Below the pieces are notes generated by a model. It was given only the letters and a program-made list of their open reading frames with translations. It was not told where the DNA came from and searched no databases. A DNA stretch of 64,000 nucleotides, from the NCBI RefSeq assembly GCF_002968015.1, contig NZ_PUIP01000004.1, forward strand, positions 62,001 to 126,000. The letters are read 5' to 3'. Shown here in pieces: positions 24,604-35,882 of the stretch (its first letter is position 1; the number at the start of each line of letters is the position of its first letter). The position numbers were made by a program, and so were the translations under genes. The stretch is from Massilia phosphatilytica. Lineage in GTDB: Bacteria; Pseudomonadota; Gammaproteobacteria; Burkholderiales; Burkholderiaceae_D.

Positions 24604-26520
24604 ATGCGTAATTCGCTCGCCCGCCAGGCCGCTGCCGCGCTGGCTTTTCTCGCTGTCGCCGGCAATGCCATGCTCGCGCCCACGCCGGCGCTGGCCGCCG
24701 GCCACTACAAGCACTTCAAGACCGCGATCTATATCCCGGTGAACGTCACGCAAAGCCTCGTCGACCCGCAGGTCTTCGAACACCAGTTCGCGCGTGCCAT
24801 GAGCCAGGTCCCGTTCGACAAGGTCTATATCGAGGGCTACCGTGACAACCACTTCGCCAGCGACGCCGAGATCGAGGCCGTGAAGCGCCAGTTTCAGGCG
24901 AAGGGCATCGAGGTGGCGGGCGGCGTCACGCTGGCGGCGGGCGGCTTCAACGGCCAGTTCATGACCTTCGACTACGAGTCGCCGCAGGACCGCGACACAT
25001 GCAAGCGTGCGATGGCGCTGATGGCGCGCCATTTCGACCACGTCATCCTCGACGACTTCACGTTCTACACGTCGAAGTCGGACGCCGACATCAAGGCGAA
25101 GGGCGCGCGCACGTGGACGGACTACCGTCTCGCGACGATGCGCAAGGTGTCGAAGGACCTGATCATCGACCCGGCGCGCGCCGTCAACAAGAACGTCAGG
25201 ATCGTCATCAAGTACCCGAACTGGTACGAGCATTTCGAAGGCCTGGGCTTCGACCTCGCGCAGCAGCCCGAGATGTTCGACGGGATCTATGCCGGCACCG
25301 AGACGCGTGACCCGGTCATCACGGACCAGTTGCTGCAGCAGTACGAGTCGTACAACATCATCCGCTACTTCGAGACGCTGCGCCGCGACGGGAAGAACGG
25401 CGGCGGCTGGGTCGACACCTATTCGATCCGCTACGTCGACCGCTATGCCGAACAGCTGTGGGACACGATGCTCGCCAGGGCGCCCGAGATCACGCTGTTC
25501 AACTGGCACCCGGCCGCGCAGGACACGCCGGCGGTGGCGGGGGAGCGTCCGTGGTCGAAGGAAGACACGAGTTTCAACTGGGACCGCATCGTGGCCGACT
25601 GGAAGGCCGCCAACCCCGACGCGAAAGCAGCGCCGGGCTGGGGCCTCGCGGCCGGCGCCGCGCTGAAACAGATCGACGCGGTGCTGGACCAGCTGGGCAA
25701 TCCGACCGGCATCCCGACCTATCGCCCGGCCAATTCATCGTCCGCGGAAGACTTCCTGCCCAACTACCTGGGCAATGTCGGCATCCCGATCGCGCTGACG
25801 GCGCGCTTCCCGCAGGATGCGCGCACGATCCTGCTGACGCAGGCATCGGCGGCCGATCCGGATGTGCTGAACAAGGTCAAGCGCCAGCTGGAGGCGGGGA
25901 AGGCCGTGTTCGTGACGTCCGGCTTCGTCAAGGCGACGCAGGACCCGAAGCGCAAGGACCGCGGCTTCCAGGACCTCGTCGAAGTCTATGCGACCGGTAA
26001 CCAGGTGCTGCTGAACGACTACTACAACGGCTATGGCGCGGGCAACGGCGCATCGCTGCGCGACGATCCGAAAGTCGCGCCGCGCGACGTGCTGTTCCCC
26101 GAGCTGCACTACTTCACGAACGATGCGTGGCCCATCATCCGCGGCGTCGCGGGCGCGCGCGGCTTCCCCGTGCTGCTGATGAACCGGTATTCGAAGGGTA
26201 TCCTCTACGTGCTGTCCATTCCCAGCAATATCGGCGACCTGTATAGTATGCCGCCAGGCGTCATGAACAGCGTGAAGACCTACCTGATGGCCGACGCGCC
26301 CGTGCGCATCGAGGCGCCGGCCGGCGTGAGCCTGTTCACTTACGATAATGGCGCCTACGTCATCCAGTCGTTCCGCGACACCGCGACGACGGTGAAGGTC
26401 GTGAAGCATGCGCCGCAAGACGGCACGCGTCCGGCGGCCGAGACGGTGCCGGGTGCAGGCCGCGACACGGTGACCGACGTGGTGATCCCGCCGCACAGCT
26501 TCCGTGTCTACAAGGACTAA
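24604..26520 (+). CDS. Secreted protein of unknown function with probable TIM barrel, first gene of the xyloglucan block
   Basis: I do not recognise this 638-residue family. It has a signal peptide (cleavage near ALAAGH) and a GGAG site. Residues ~38-320 show eight regularly spaced beta/alpha units: TAIYIPVN, KVYIEGYR, GIEVAGGV, HVILDDFTFY, VRIVIKYPNWY, FDGIYAGTETR, GGWVDTY, EITLFNWH. Acidic residues sit at strand ends where clan-type glycosidases have catalytic groups: Asp150/Asp151 in ILDDF and Glu233 in GTETR. Residues ~375-460 look like a Rossmann/GATase-like domain (ARTILLTQA ... KAVFVTSGF), as in the trimerisation domain of GH42, followed by a beta-rich C-terminus. Its position 33 bp before a GH74 gene suggests a xyloglucan-related hydrolase. 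The function is an inference. Confidence 0.75.
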   Translation: MRNSLARQAAAALAFLAVAGNAMLAPTPALAAGHYKHFKTAIYIPVNVTQSLVDPQVFEHQFARAMSQVPFDKVYIEGYRDNHFASDAEIEAVKRQFQAKGIEVAGGVTLAAGGFNGQFMTFDYESPQDRDTCKRAMALMARHFDHVILDDFTFYTSKSDADIKAKGARTWTDYRLATMRKVSKDLIIDPARAVNKNVRIVIKYPNWYEHFEGLGFDLAQQPEMFDGIYAGTETRDPVITDQLLQQYESYNIIRYFETLRRDGKNGGGWVDTYSIRYVDRYAEQLWDTMLARAPEITLFNWHPAAQDTPAVAGERPWSKEDTSFNWDRIVADWKAANPDAKAAPGWGLAAGAALKQIDAVLDQLGNPTGIPTYRPANSSSAEDFLPNYLGNVGIPIALTARFPQDARTILLTQASAADPDVLNKVKRQLEAGKAVFVTSGFVKATQDPKRKDRGFQDLVEVYATGNQVLLNDYYNGYGAGNGASLRDDPKVAPRDVLFPELHYFTNDAWPIIRGVAGARGFPVLLMNRYSKGILYVLSIPSNIGDLYSMPPGVMNSVKTYLMADAPVRIEAPAGVSLFTYDNGAYVIQSFRDTATTVKVVKHAPQDGTRPAAETVPGAGRDTVTDVVIPPHSFRVYKD

Positions 26521-26553
26521 ACAGGTGTATGTACGCATGATGGAGACGGTGCG

Positions 26554-28701
26554 ATGAAGTTGATGAAGCTGGCCCCTGCGGTCGCATTGGCGCTGGCGCT
26601 GCTGGCGGGACCCGCGGCGGCGCAGCAGGTGCCGTACGAGTGGGACAGCGTCGCGATCGGCGGCGGGGGCTTCGTCACGGCCGTCGTGCCCAGCCGGGCC
26701 GCACCCGGCGTCGCGTACGCGCGCACGGACGTGGGCGGCGCCTACCGCTGGGAGCCGCGCGAGCGCCGCTGGCACCCGCTGCTCGACTGGGTCGCGGAAG
26801 ACCAGACGGGCTTCCTCGGCATCGATTCGCTCGCGGTCGATCCGCGCGATGCCGACAACATCTGGCTCCTCGCCGGCATCGCCTACCTGAACGGCGGGCG
26901 CACCGCGATCCTGCATTCGACGGACGCGGGCAAGACCTTTTCCATCGTCGACGTCACAAGCCAGTTCAAAACCCACGGCAACGGCATGGGCCGCCAGGAT
27001 GGCGAGCGCCTTGCCGTCGATCCGGGCAACAGCAAGCTGCTGTACGTCGGCACGCGCCGCGACGGCCTGTTCAAGAGCGCCGACGCGGGCCGCACGTGGA
27101 CGCGCGTGACGGCGCTGCCGGTGACGTCCACGCCGAACGACGTGGGCATCACGGTCGTCGTGCCGGATCCCGCCAGCGTGCGCGATGGCCAGGCGCGCCG
27201 CGTGTTCGCCGGCGTCTCGCGCTTCGGCGCCGTCGGCCCCAATCTGTACCGCAGCGACGATGGCGGGGCGACGTTCGAACCCGTGGCCGGCGCACCCGTC
27301 GACCTCATGCCGCAGCGCGCCATCCTGGACGGGGCAGGGAACCTCCTCGTCACGTTCGCGAACGGCGCGGGCCCGCATCCGGACCGCAGCGGCCGCGAGC
27401 CGATGGACCGGGGCCAGGTATGGAAGTACACGATCGCCAGCGGCGTGTGGACGAACATCACGCCCGCCGGCTGGACGCGGCCGTTTGCCGGCATCAGTGT
27501 CGATCCGAAGAATCCGCAGCGCCTCGTCGCATCGACCATCAATACGTTCCTGCCGCAGGGCGACGCGAAGGGCGACCGCATCTTCCTGTCGAATGACGGC
27601 GGCGCGTCGTGGACCGACGTGGTCGGCCGAGGCTTCGTGCGCGACGCGGCCGGCGTGCCCTGGCTGAAAGGACACTCGATTCATTGGGCCGGTTCGGTCG
27701 AATTCGACCCGGCCGATACGCACGCCGTCTGGGTCACGTCCGGCAACGGCGTGTTCCGGACAGCGAACATCGACGCGGCGCCCGCGACGTGGACGTTCAC
27801 CGTCGATGGCCTGGAAGAGACGGTGCCACTGGGATTCGCCAGCATTCCCGGCGGTCCGCTCGTTTCCGCCATCGGGGACATCGACGGCTACCTGCACGAC
27901 GATCCGTCGCGCTTCGGCCGCATCCACGATCCGCAGATCGGCACGACGACGGGGCTCGCCGTCGCGGCGAAGGACCCGAAAACGATGGTGCGCGTGGGCG
28001 ACAGCATGCTCGTCACGCGCGACGGTGGCGCCACGTGGACGAAGACCGCGGCGCTCAAGGGCAAGCGCGGACAGGTCGCCCTCTCGGCCGACGGTGCCGT
28101 CCTGCTGCATGCGCCGGAAAAGGCGAGGGACGTCTGGCGCTCGGGCGATGGCGGCGCCACCTGGACCGCCGTGGCGGGGCTCGCGAAACCGGGCCTGCGT
28201 CCCGTCGGCGACCCGCTCGACGCGAAGGTGTTCTACGCGTACGACGACACGGCGCTCCTCGCGAGCACGGACGGCGGCGCGACGTTCGCACCGCGCGCCG
28301 GCTTGCCCGCGGGCGGATCGCGCCTCGTGCGCACCGCGCCGGGCCGGGGCGGGGACGTATGGGTCGCGCTGAAGAACGGCGGTCTCGTACGCTCTGTCGA
28401 CGGCGGCGCGCACTTCGCCGCCGTGGAGGCCGTGCGCTATTGCGGCGCGGTCGGCTTCGGCAAGGCGGCGCCGGGACACGACTACCCCGCGGTCTACATC
28501 TGGGGCGAAGTCAAAGGCGTGCGCGGCATCCACCGCTCCATCGACGGCGGGGCCACCTGGACCCGCATCAACGACGACGCCCACCAATACGGCGGACCAG
28601 GCGACGGCCAGTTCATCGTGGGCGACATGAACCGTTACGGCGCCGTCTACATGAGCACCGCGGGCCGCGGCATCGTCTACGGCAAACCCGCCCCCAACTG
28701 A
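26554..28701 (+). CDS. GH74 xyloglucanase
   Basis: A 715-residue secreted endo-xyloglucanase with a signal peptide ending at AAAQQ. The two seven-bladed propeller halves show repeated Asp-box-like motifs ([56 protein letters not shown]). Asp59 in [11 protein letters not shown] is the family's catalytic position in the N-terminal half, and the Asp442/Asp444 pair in IGDIDGYL is the partner region in the C-terminal half. GH74 enzymes cut the glucan backbone of xyloglucan. It has no carbohydrate-binding module. It is 33 bp downstream of the unknown TIM-barrel gene, 25 bp upstream of GH95, and has its own GGAG site. Confidence 0.94.
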   Translation: MKLMKLAPAVALALALLAGPAAAQQVPYEWDSVAIGGGGFVTAVVPSRAAPGVAYARTDVGGAYRWEPRERRWHPLLDWVAEDQTGFLGIDSLAVDPRDADNIWLLAGIAYLNGGRTAILHSTDAGKTFSIVDVTSQFKTHGNGMGRQDGERLAVDPGNSKLLYVGTRRDGLFKSADAGRTWTRVTALPVTSTPNDVGITVVVPDPASVRDGQARRVFAGVSRFGAVGPNLYRSDDGGATFEPVAGAPVDLMPQRAILDGAGNLLVTFANGAGPHPDRSGREPMDRGQVWKYTIASGVWTNITPAGWTRPFAGISVDPKNPQRLVASTINTFLPQGDAKGDRIFLSNDGGASWTDVVGRGFVRDAAGVPWLKGHSIHWAGSVEFDPADTHAVWVTSGNGVFRTANIDAAPATWTFTVDGLEETVPLGFASIPGGPLVSAIGDIDGYLHDDPSRFGRIHDPQIGTTTGLAVAAKDPKTMVRVGDSMLVTRDGGATWTKTAALKGKRGQVALSADGAVLLHAPEKARDVWRSGDGGATWTAVAGLAKPGLRPVGDPLDAKVFYAYDDTALLASTDGGATFAPRAGLPAGGSRLVRTAPGRGGDVWVALKNGGLVRSVDGGAHFAAVEAVRYCGAVGFGKAAPGHDYPAVYIWGEVKGVRGIHRSIDGGATWTRINDDAHQYGGPGDGQFIVGDMNRYGAVYMSTAGRGIVYGKPAPN

Positions 28702-28726
28702 ACAGCACTTCACGACAGCGATTTTT

Positions 28727-31030
28727 ATGGCCCTCTTTTGTAATCGATTTCATCGCATTAATCGCATCATGCTTGCGCTGGCCCTGGCCGGTGTCGCCGC
28801 CACGGCGACGGCCGCGCCAGGCCTGGTGCTGCGCTACGACCGCCCGGCCCAGGACAACGACCAGGGCTGGGAAAAGGAAGCGCTCCCGATCGGCAACGGC
28901 CGCATCGGCGCGATGGTGTTCGGCGGCCTCGCGCGCGAACACCTGCAGTTCAACGACATCACCTTGTGGTCGGGCGACGCGAAGGAGACCGGTACGTATC
29001 AGCCGTTTGGCGACGTCGTCGTGGACCTGCCGGGGCACGACAAGGATGCGCAGGACTATCGGCGCACGCTCGACATCGCGCACGCCGTCCACGCCGTCAC
29101 GTACGCGCACGGCGGCGTGCATTTTCGCCGCGAGGCGTGGGCCAGTTATCCGGCACAGGTGATCGTACTGCGCCTGACTGCCGACAAGCCCGGCCAGTAC
29201 ACGGGATCGATCGCGCTGTCCGACCGCCATGGCGCGCATCTCGCATCGGGCAAGGACACGCTGTACGCGACGGGCACGATGGCTGGCTGGACGCTGCCGA
29301 AGGAGGCGCCGACGACGAACACGCTCGATTACGCGAGCCAGGTGCGGGTCGTGAACGAGGGCGGCAAGGTGACTGTCGAGAACGGCCGCATCGTGTTCAC
29401 GGGCTGCGATGCGCTGACCGTGATCGTGGGCGCCGGCACGAGCTATGTCGCGGACGCGGCGCGGCACTTCCGGGGCGAGCATCCGCTGGCCCGCGTGACG
29501 GCGCAGGTCGCGGCCGCGGCCGCCCGTCCCGCCGACCAGCTGCGCACCGAGCACGAACGCGACGTGGCCGGCCTGCTGGGCCGCGTGCAGCTGGATCTCG
29601 GCGCCAGCGCGCCGGAGCGCACGGCACTGCCGACGGACGCGCGCGTGCTCGCCTACACGAAGGACGGCAACGACCCGGAACTGGAAGCGCAGTACTTCCA
29701 GTACGGCCGCTACCTGCTGGCGTCGAGTTCGCGCGGGTCGTTGCCCGCGAACCTGCAGGGCCTGTGGAACAACAGCCTCACGCCGCCGTGGCGCTCGGAC
29801 TACCACACGAACATCAACGTGCAGATGAATTACTGGCCGGCCGAGGTGACGAATCTGTCCGAGATGGCCAGGCCGTTCTTCGGCTTCGTGACGAGCGTGG
29901 CGCCCGTGTGGCGCCAGGCGACGGCCGCCGAATTCAAGACGAATGAAGGCAAACCGGTGCGCGGCTGGACCCTGCGCACGGAGTCGAACCCGTTCGGCGG
30001 CATGGGCTACACGTGGAACAAGACGGCGAACGCCTGGTATGCCCAGCACTTCTGGGAACACTACGCGTTCACGCAGGATAGAACGTTCCTGCGCGACGTC
30101 GCGTACCCGATGATGAAGGAGGCGAGCGCGTTCTGGCAGGACTACCTGAAGGAGCTGCCGGACGGCCGCCTGGTCGCGCCGCAGGGCTGGTCGCCCGAGC
30201 ACGGCCCCATCGAGGACGGCGTCACGTACGACCAGGAGATCGTCTGGGACCTGTTCAACAACACGGTGGAGGCGGCGGACGTCCTCGGCGTCGACAGGCC
30301 GCTGCGTGACAAGCTGGCCCGCATGCGCGACCGGCTCGCCGCGCCGAAGGTCGGCAGCTGGGGCCAGCTGCTCGAGTGGCTGGACGAGAAGAAGGACCCG
30401 GTGCTGGATACGCCGGGCGACACGCACCGCCACGTGTCGCATTTGTTCGCGCTGTTCCCGGGCCGGCAGATCAGCCCCGCGCGCACGCCAGCGCTGGCGG
30501 CCGCGGCGAAGCGCACGCTGGAAGCGCGTGGCGACGCCGGTACCGGCTGGTCGATGGCGTGGAAGATGGCGTTCTGGGCCCGCCTGTACGACGGCGACCA
30601 CGCCTACAAGATGCTGCGCGGCGTGCTGGCCAGCCCCGGCGCGCGCGCGGCGCAGCAGGCCAGCGCCGGGTCGGAGCAGCTGAATGGCGGCGGCACGTAT
30701 CCGAACCTGCTGGATGCGCACCCACCGTTCCAGATCGATGGCAATTTCGGCGCGACGGCCGGCATCGCGGAGATGCTGCTGCAGTCGCAGGCGGGCGCGA
30801 TCCAGCTGCTGCCCGCGCTGCCGTCGGCGTGGCCGGACGGCGAAGTGAAAGGCCTGCGCGCGCGCGGCGGATTCGAGGTGGACATGCGCTGGACGCGCGG
30901 CCGCCTCGTCGATGCCGTCGTGCGGCGGGTGGCAGGCAGTGGTACCGCGAACGTGCGCTATGGCGAGCGCACCGTCGCGGTGAAGCTGCGTCCGGGCGAG
31001 AGCCTGCGGTTGGACGCGGCGCGGTTTTGA
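28727..31030 (+). CDS. GH95 alpha-L-fucosidase
   Basis: A 767-residue alpha-1,2-fucosidase that would remove the terminal fucose of xyloglucan side chains. N-terminal beta-sandwich (~30-270) and (alpha/alpha)6 catalytic barrel. Key residues are the Asn pair in [13 protein letters not shown], the acid Glu in WSPEHGP and the Asp in [11 protein letters not shown]. The start is uncertain. The ATG at 28727 gives [14 protein letters not shown] before the hydrophobic core; the ATG at 28769 gives a shorter signal peptide ([16 protein letters not shown]). Neither has a clear ribosome site. An AATCGATTTCA operator-like box lies between them (28741-28753), so the downstream start is possible. Confidence 0.92.
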   Translation: MALFCNRFHRINRIMLALALAGVAATATAAPGLVLRYDRPAQDNDQGWEKEALPIGNGRIGAMVFGGLAREHLQFNDITLWSGDAKETGTYQPFGDVVVDLPGHDKDAQDYRRTLDIAHAVHAVTYAHGGVHFRREAWASYPAQVIVLRLTADKPGQYTGSIALSDRHGAHLASGKDTLYATGTMAGWTLPKEAPTTNTLDYASQVRVVNEGGKVTVENGRIVFTGCDALTVIVGAGTSYVADAARHFRGEHPLARVTAQVAAAAARPADQLRTEHERDVAGLLGRVQLDLGASAPERTALPTDARVLAYTKDGNDPELEAQYFQYGRYLLASSSRGSLPANLQGLWNNSLTPPWRSDYHTNINVQMNYWPAEVTNLSEMARPFFGFVTSVAPVWRQATAAEFKTNEGKPVRGWTLRTESNPFGGMGYTWNKTANAWYAQHFWEHYAFTQDRTFLRDVAYPMMKEASAFWQDYLKELPDGRLVAPQGWSPEHGPIEDGVTYDQEIVWDLFNNTVEAADVLGVDRPLRDKLARMRDRLAAPKVGSWGQLLEWLDEKKDPVLDTPGDTHRHVSHLFALFPGRQISPARTPALAAAAKRTLEARGDAGTGWSMAWKMAFWARLYDGDHAYKMLRGVLASPGARAAQQASAGSEQLNGGGTYPNLLDAHPPFQIDGNFGATAGIAEMLLQSQAGAIQLLPALPSAWPDGEVKGLRARGGFEVDMRWTRGRLVDAVVRRVAGSGTANVRYGERTVAVKLRPGESLRLDAARF
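28741..28753 (+). promoter_or_regulatory. AATCGATTTCA box 2, at the 5' end of GH95
   Basis: TAATCGATTTCAT overlaps codons 5-9 of the GH95 frame if translation starts at 28727, but precedes the gene if it starts at 28769. It shares the 11-mer with three other sites in the window. Confidence 0.5.
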
Positions 31031-31036
31031 GAAGTC

Positions 31037-31065
31037 AGGAGGCTGACCCATGGAGGTCGCCTCCT
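31037..31065 (+). terminator. Hairpin after GH95
   Basis: AGGAGGC-t-GACC (31037-31048) pairs with GGTC-GCCTCCT (31055-31065), an 11-bp stem with one bulged T, starting 6 bp after the GH95 stop. There is no strong T-tract. It may be a partial terminator or processing signal between GH95 and the receptor. Confidence 0.5.
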
Positions 31066-31121
31066 TGTAGTGAGTGGGCGCCGTCATTCGATGGGCCCGG
31101 TTGTCAGCAAAGGAGAAGTGA

Positions 31122-34121
31122 ATGTATCAGTTGAAGAAAACAGCCATCGCCGTGGCCGTAACGCATGTCGCGTTGCTGGCCGGCGGGGTGGCGGTCGCGC
31201 AGGAGGCCCAGCCGGCCGGCGGCAGCAATGTCGTCGTCGTCACGGGCCAGCGCGCCGCGCTGAATTCGGCGCAGGCGCTCAAGCGCGATTCCGACGAGAT
31301 TGTCGATTCGATCGTCGCCGACGACATCGGCAAGCTGCCGGACCGTTCGATCACGGAAGTGCTGCAGCGCGTGGTCGGCGTCACGATCGACCGCACCATG
31401 TCGAAGGGCGATCCGGAACACTATTCGGTGGAAGGCTCGGGCGTGACCATCCGCGGCCTGTCGTACACCCGTTCGGAGCTGAACGGCCGCGATTCGTTCT
31501 CGGCCAACGGCGGCCGCTCGCTCAACTTCGAAGACGTCCCGCCCGAGCTGATGGCCGGCGTCGACATCTATAAAAACCCGTCGGCGGAACAGATCGAAGG
31601 CGCCATCGGCGGCCTCGTGAACCTGCGCACGGCCATGCCATTCGACTTCAAGGGTCGCAAGGTAGCCGCGTCGTTGCAAAACACGTATTCGGAACTGAAG
31701 AAGGGCAAGCGCCAGCCATCCGGGTCGTTCATGTTCTCGGACCGCTGGAAGACGGGCTTCGGTGAAGTGGGCGCCCTGTTCGACTACGCGTACTCGGAGA
31801 GCGGCACCCGCACCGACGCATTCCAGGTCGAGCCGTACTACCAGCGCAGCGACGTCGTCGCCGGCCAGCAGGTGTGGGTGCCGAAAGGCTCGCAGTATCG
31901 CACGCTGAACTTCGACCGCAAGCGCCAGGGCATCTACGGTGCGCTGCAGTGGAAGAAGGACGCGACCCTGTCGTCCTCGCTCACGTACTTCAAGTCAAAG
32001 TACCGCATGCAGTGGGACGAGCAGGCGATCTTCTCGTCCGCCAGCCCGTACAACATCGGCGTCACGAACGGCACGTACGGCACCAACGGCCGCCTGCTGA
32101 CCGGCACGTTGACCGACACGACGGATGGCGGCATCGACTTCGGCGCCGACACCCGCGCCGCGAACCGCAAGTCGCAGACGACGGACATCTCCTGGCACCT
32201 GACCTGGCGTCCGACCAGCGCGTGGCAGTTCGACACCGACGTGCAGCGCGTGCGCGCGACGAGCAACAGCTTCGACTCGACCGTCGCCACGGCCGTCAAG
32301 ATGCCGTACGAGAACGTGGACCTGTCCGGCTCCGTGCCGAAGCTGACGTTCGACCAGTACCAGACGAACTACCTGGCCAATCCGGCCAACTACTACTGGG
32401 CGTTCACGCAGGAGCACTTCGACGACAGCCATGCCGGCGAATGGGCGTGGAAGACCGATGCCAAGTACACGTTCGACCATCCGGTCCTGCGCGACGTGCG
32501 CTTCGGCATGCGCCTGACGAAGGCCGATTCGACGACGATGAACTCGAACCCGAGCTACAACTGGGCCGCGATCACCCAGCCGTGGCAGGGCGACATCAAC
32601 CACCAGCTCGCGTACCTGGGCGATCCGCGCTTCTCGAACCAGACGCAGGTCCACCAGTTCACGAACTTCTTCAACAATGACACCCCGGTCCCGGCCCTGG
32701 TGTTCCCGAACGTGGCGCTGGCGACCGGCTACCCGGGCAGCTATGTCACGCTGCACAGCTACCACGACATCCTGTGCCAGCAGGCGAACCAGCAGACCGG
32801 CTCGACCAACCCGTGCACGCCGTGGACGCCCGCGACGTTCGGCACCGATCCGGCCGGCACGAACGACCTGTCCGAGCGTACCGGTGCGCTCTACACGCAG
32901 CTGCGCTTCGGCTTCGACGACTTGAAGTACCCGATCGACGGCAACATCGGCGTGCGCTACGTGCAGACGCTGATGAAGGCGCACGGCTACACGGTGTTCA
33001 CCCCGAACGTCACGCAGCCGGCGCAGGGTGCGACGGTCGTCGGCCCGGAAATCCCGAACATCGCCGCGTTCTCGACGCGCCAGGACTTCGACAACCACTA
33101 CCACAACGTGTTGCCGAGCCTGAACCTGCGCATGAAGGCCACCGACAAGCTGCAGTTCCGCTTCGCGGCCGCGATGGGCATCTCGAAGCCGGATTACTCG
33201 CAACTGCAAAGCTACACGACCCTGTCGGAAAACGTCGACCAGACCACGAACGGCAACGTCGTCACCGTCAACAACGTGGGCCTGACGGGTACGGGCAGCG
33301 GCAATCCGAAGCTCAAGCCGGTGCAGTCGCGCCAGGTCGACCTGTCGGCCGAATGGTATTTCGCGCCGGCCGGTTCGCTGACTGTCGCCGTCTTCAACAA
33401 GCAGCTGAAGGACATCATCATCAACCAGTCGTACGGCTACAACGTGGCCGGCGTGACCGGTACGCCGTACACCTTCACGGTCACGGGCCCGGTCAACGGC
33501 GCGCGCGGCCATGCGCGCGGCGCGGAGATCGCGTACCAGCAGTACTTCGACAAGCTGCCGGGCTGGATGTCAGGCTTCGGCGTCCAGGCGAACTACACCT
33601 ATGTGGACAGCAAGGAAGACCTGTACCATCCGGTCAACTCGGCGTTCTGCTCGGGGAGCTCGAACGGCGCGGATAACCTGAACCTGAACCAGAACGGCTG
33701 CGACACCAACGGCGCGACCTTCGGCAACCTGCCGCTGCAGAACCTGTCGAAGAACGCCTACAACCTGGCCCTCCTGTACGACAAGGGCAAGGTCTCGGCG
33801 CGCCTGGCCTGGGCATGGCGTTCGAAGGCACTGCAGAACGTGAACGTCAACGGCACCAACGGCACCGACGGCCGCCACGTCGATGCGGCCGGCAACACGC
33901 AGACGGTCGCTTGGGCGCTGCCGACGTGGTCGGACAGCTATGGCCAACTGGATGGTTCGTTCTTCTACAATATCAACGAGCAGCTGTCGCTGGGCGTGGA
34001 AGCGCAGAACCTGACCAACTCGAAATACCGACAGCTGATGCAGCAGTCGATCGGCATGATGACCCGCGCGGTCTTCGTGTCCGGCCGCCGCTACACGGCG
34101 TCGCTGCGCTACTCGTTCTAA
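31122..34121 (+). CDS. TonB-dependent receptor of the xyloglucan locus
   Basis: A 999-residue outer-membrane receptor with signal peptide ([19 protein letters not shown]..., cleavage after AVAQ). The plug contains [55 protein letters not shown] and [19 protein letters not shown]. It ends in YTASLRYSF. It sits between GH95 and GH35 genes, as the receptor does in the characterised Cellvibrio xyloglucan locus, so it is the best candidate for xyloglucan oligosaccharide uptake. It is a paralogue of the receptor at 20972. An AAAGGAGAAG site precedes the ATG. Confidence 0.94.
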   Translation: MYQLKKTAIAVAVTHVALLAGGVAVAQEAQPAGGSNVVVVTGQRAALNSAQALKRDSDEIVDSIVADDIGKLPDRSITEVLQRVVGVTIDRTMSKGDPEHYSVEGSGVTIRGLSYTRSELNGRDSFSANGGRSLNFEDVPPELMAGVDIYKNPSAEQIEGAIGGLVNLRTAMPFDFKGRKVAASLQNTYSELKKGKRQPSGSFMFSDRWKTGFGEVGALFDYAYSESGTRTDAFQVEPYYQRSDVVAGQQVWVPKGSQYRTLNFDRKRQGIYGALQWKKDATLSSSLTYFKSKYRMQWDEQAIFSSASPYNIGVTNGTYGTNGRLLTGTLTDTTDGGIDFGADTRAANRKSQTTDISWHLTWRPTSAWQFDTDVQRVRATSNSFDSTVATAVKMPYENVDLSGSVPKLTFDQYQTNYLANPANYYWAFTQEHFDDSHAGEWAWKTDAKYTFDHPVLRDVRFGMRLTKADSTTMNSNPSYNWAAITQPWQGDINHQLAYLGDPRFSNQTQVHQFTNFFNNDTPVPALVFPNVALATGYPGSYVTLHSYHDILCQQANQQTGSTNPCTPWTPATFGTDPAGTNDLSERTGALYTQLRFGFDDLKYPIDGNIGVRYVQTLMKAHGYTVFTPNVTQPAQGATVVGPEIPNIAAFSTRQDFDNHYHNVLPSLNLRMKATDKLQFRFAAAMGISKPDYSQLQSYTTLSENVDQTTNGNVVTVNNVGLTGTGSGNPKLKPVQSRQVDLSAEWYFAPAGSLTVAVFNKQLKDIIINQSYGYNVAGVTGTPYTFTVTGPVNGARGHARGAEIAYQQYFDKLPGWMSGFGVQANYTYVDSKEDLYHPVNSAFCSGSSNGADNLNLNQNGCDTNGATFGNLPLQNLSKNAYNLALLYDKGKVSARLAWAWRSKALQNVNVNGTNGTDGRHVDAAGNTQTVAWALPTWSDSYGQLDGSFFYNINEQLSLGVEAQNLTNSKYRQLMQQSIGMMTRAVFVSGRRYTASLRYSF

Positions 34122-34132
34122 GCGCATCCTGG

Positions 34133-34162
34133 ACGGGCGGCCTGCACGGGCTGCCCGTTTTT
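34133..34162 (+). terminator. Intrinsic terminator after the xyloglucan receptor
   Basis: ACGGGC (34133-34138) pairs with GCCCGT (34153-34158), with an inner GGCC/GGGC pairing, followed by TTTT. It is 11 bp past the receptor stop, so the downstream enzyme genes are probably expressed at a lower level by read-through or from another promoter. Confidence 0.7.
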
Positions 34163-34195
34163 ACAACCCTGCGACCGAAGGAGACCCGTTCGCAT

Positions 34196-35857
34196 ATGAA
34201 ATCCAAGTCCTTCCGCCTGCTGGCCGCCGGCCTGCTCGCCGCCGCCGGCTGTCACGCCGCCCACGCCGCTTCCGAACTGCCCCGCATCGTGGGCAAGGAT
34301 GGCCGCTACGCCCTGATGGTCGACGGCGCCCCGTTCCTGATCCTGGGCGGCCAGGCCCACAACTCCAGCAATTACCCGGCCGCGCTGCCCAAGGTCTGGG
34401 CCGCCATGAAGGACGTGCATGCGAACACGCTGGAGATCCCCGTCGCGTGGGAACAGATCGAGCCGAAGGAAGGGACCTTCGACTTCAGCTACGTCGACAA
34501 GCTCGTGCAGCAGGCGCGCGAGCACAAGACGCGCCTCGTCCTGCTGTGGTTCGGCACCTGGAAGAACACCGGTCCGGCCTACGCGCCGGAATGGGTCAAG
34601 TTCGACAACAAGCGCTTCCCGCGCATGATCGACAAGGATGGCAAGACGAGCTACTGCCTGTCGCCGTTCGGCGAGGCCACGCTGGCCGCCGACAAGAAGG
34701 CCTTCGTCGCGCTGATGGAGCATATCAGGAAGATCGACGCGGACAAGCGCACCGTCATCATGGTGCAGGTCGAGAATGAAGTGGGCACCTATGGCGTCGC
34801 GCGCGACTACGCGGCGCGCGCCCAGGCCGCGTTCCAGCAGCCTGTGCCGGCCGCCGTCCTCGCGCACCAGCCGCCGCCCGCGGGCCGCCCGAAGCAGGGC
34901 ACGTGGAGCGAGGTGTATGGCGACTACGCCGACCAGTATTTCCACACGTGGGCCATCGCCAGCTACATCGAAGACATCGCCAAGGCCGGCCGCGCCGTGT
35001 ACGATCTGCCGATGTACGTGAACAATGCACTGCGCGCCCCCGTGCTGGACAAGCCGGCGCCGCCGTGGAAGGCGGACTTCGCCTCCGGCGGCCCGACCTA
35101 CGACGTCCTCGGCATCTACAAGGCGGCCGCGCCCCACATCGATTTCGCCGGCCCGGACATCTACATGCCCGAATCCAGCAACGTGAGCGCGACGCTCCAG
35201 TTGTTCCAGCGCCCGGACAATCCGCTGATGGTGCCGGAGATGGGCAACGCAGCCGGTTACGCGCGCTACGTGTACCAGATCATCGGCAAGGGCGCGCTGG
35301 GCGTCGCGCCGTTCGGCTTCGACTACGCCATGTACAGCAACTACCCGCTCGGTTCGAAATACACCGACCGCCGCATGATCGAACCGTTCGCGAAAGTCTA
35401 CGACGTGTTCGCGCCGATGCAGCGCACGTGGGCGAAGTGGGCGTATGAAGGCCGTACGTACGGCGTCGCGGAAGGCGACGACCGCAAGCCGCAGACGGTC
35501 GCCATGAATGGGTGGGATGCGCAGCTGTCGTTCCGCGAATTCCAGTTCGGCGAGCGCGAATACCTGAAAGACAAGAACGAATACGCCGAAGGTACGGACC
35601 AACCGTCCGGTGGCGTCGCGATCGCGCAGATCGGCCCGGACGAATTCGTCCTCGTGGGCCAGCAAATCCGCGTGAAGTTTGCCGGCACCGGCCCCAATGC
35701 CGGCAAGCCGACGGGTTACGCCCGGGTGGAAGAGGGCCGGTTCGACGCCGACGGCAAATGGGTCATGGAGCGGAACTGGAATGGGGACCAGACCGACTAC
35801 GGCCTGAACCTGCCGGCCGCGCCGACGGTGTTGAAGGTGAAGATGGGGTCGTACTGA
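34196..35857 (+). CDS. GH35 beta-galactosidase with DUF5597-type C-terminus
   Basis: A 553-residue periplasmic enzyme with signal peptide ([24 protein letters not shown]). The TIM barrel starts [16 protein letters not shown]; Glu195 in VQVENEVG is the acid/base and Glu348 in VPEMGN the nucleophile. The region after ~380 (DGWDAQ-like [17 protein letters not shown]) matches the C-terminal domain of GH35 enzymes acting on xyloglucan oligosaccharides. It would remove galactose after GH95 removes fucose. A GAAGGAGA site precedes the ATG, and the GH31 gene follows 25 bp later. Confidence 0.94.
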   Translation: MKSKSFRLLAAGLLAAAGCHAAHAASELPRIVGKDGRYALMVDGAPFLILGGQAHNSSNYPAALPKVWAAMKDVHANTLEIPVAWEQIEPKEGTFDFSYVDKLVQQAREHKTRLVLLWFGTWKNTGPAYAPEWVKFDNKRFPRMIDKDGKTSYCLSPFGEATLAADKKAFVALMEHIRKIDADKRTVIMVQVENEVGTYGVARDYAARAQAAFQQPVPAAVLAHQPPPAGRPKQGTWSEVYGDYADQYFHTWAIASYIEDIAKAGRAVYDLPMYVNNALRAPVLDKPAPPWKADFASGGPTYDVLGIYKAAAPHIDFAGPDIYMPESSNVSATLQLFQRPDNPLMVPEMGNAAGYARYVYQIIGKGALGVAPFGFDYAMYSNYPLGSKYTDRRMIEPFAKVYDVFAPMQRTWAKWAYEGRTYGVAEGDDRKPQTVAMNGWDAQLSFREFQFGEREYLKDKNEYAEGTDQPSGGVAIAQIGPDEFVLVGQQIRVKFAGTGPNAGKPTGYARVEEGRFDADGKWVMERNWNGDQTDYGLNLPAAPTVLKVKMGSY

Positions 35858-35882
35858 TAACGCGAAGAACCAGGAGAGAGAC

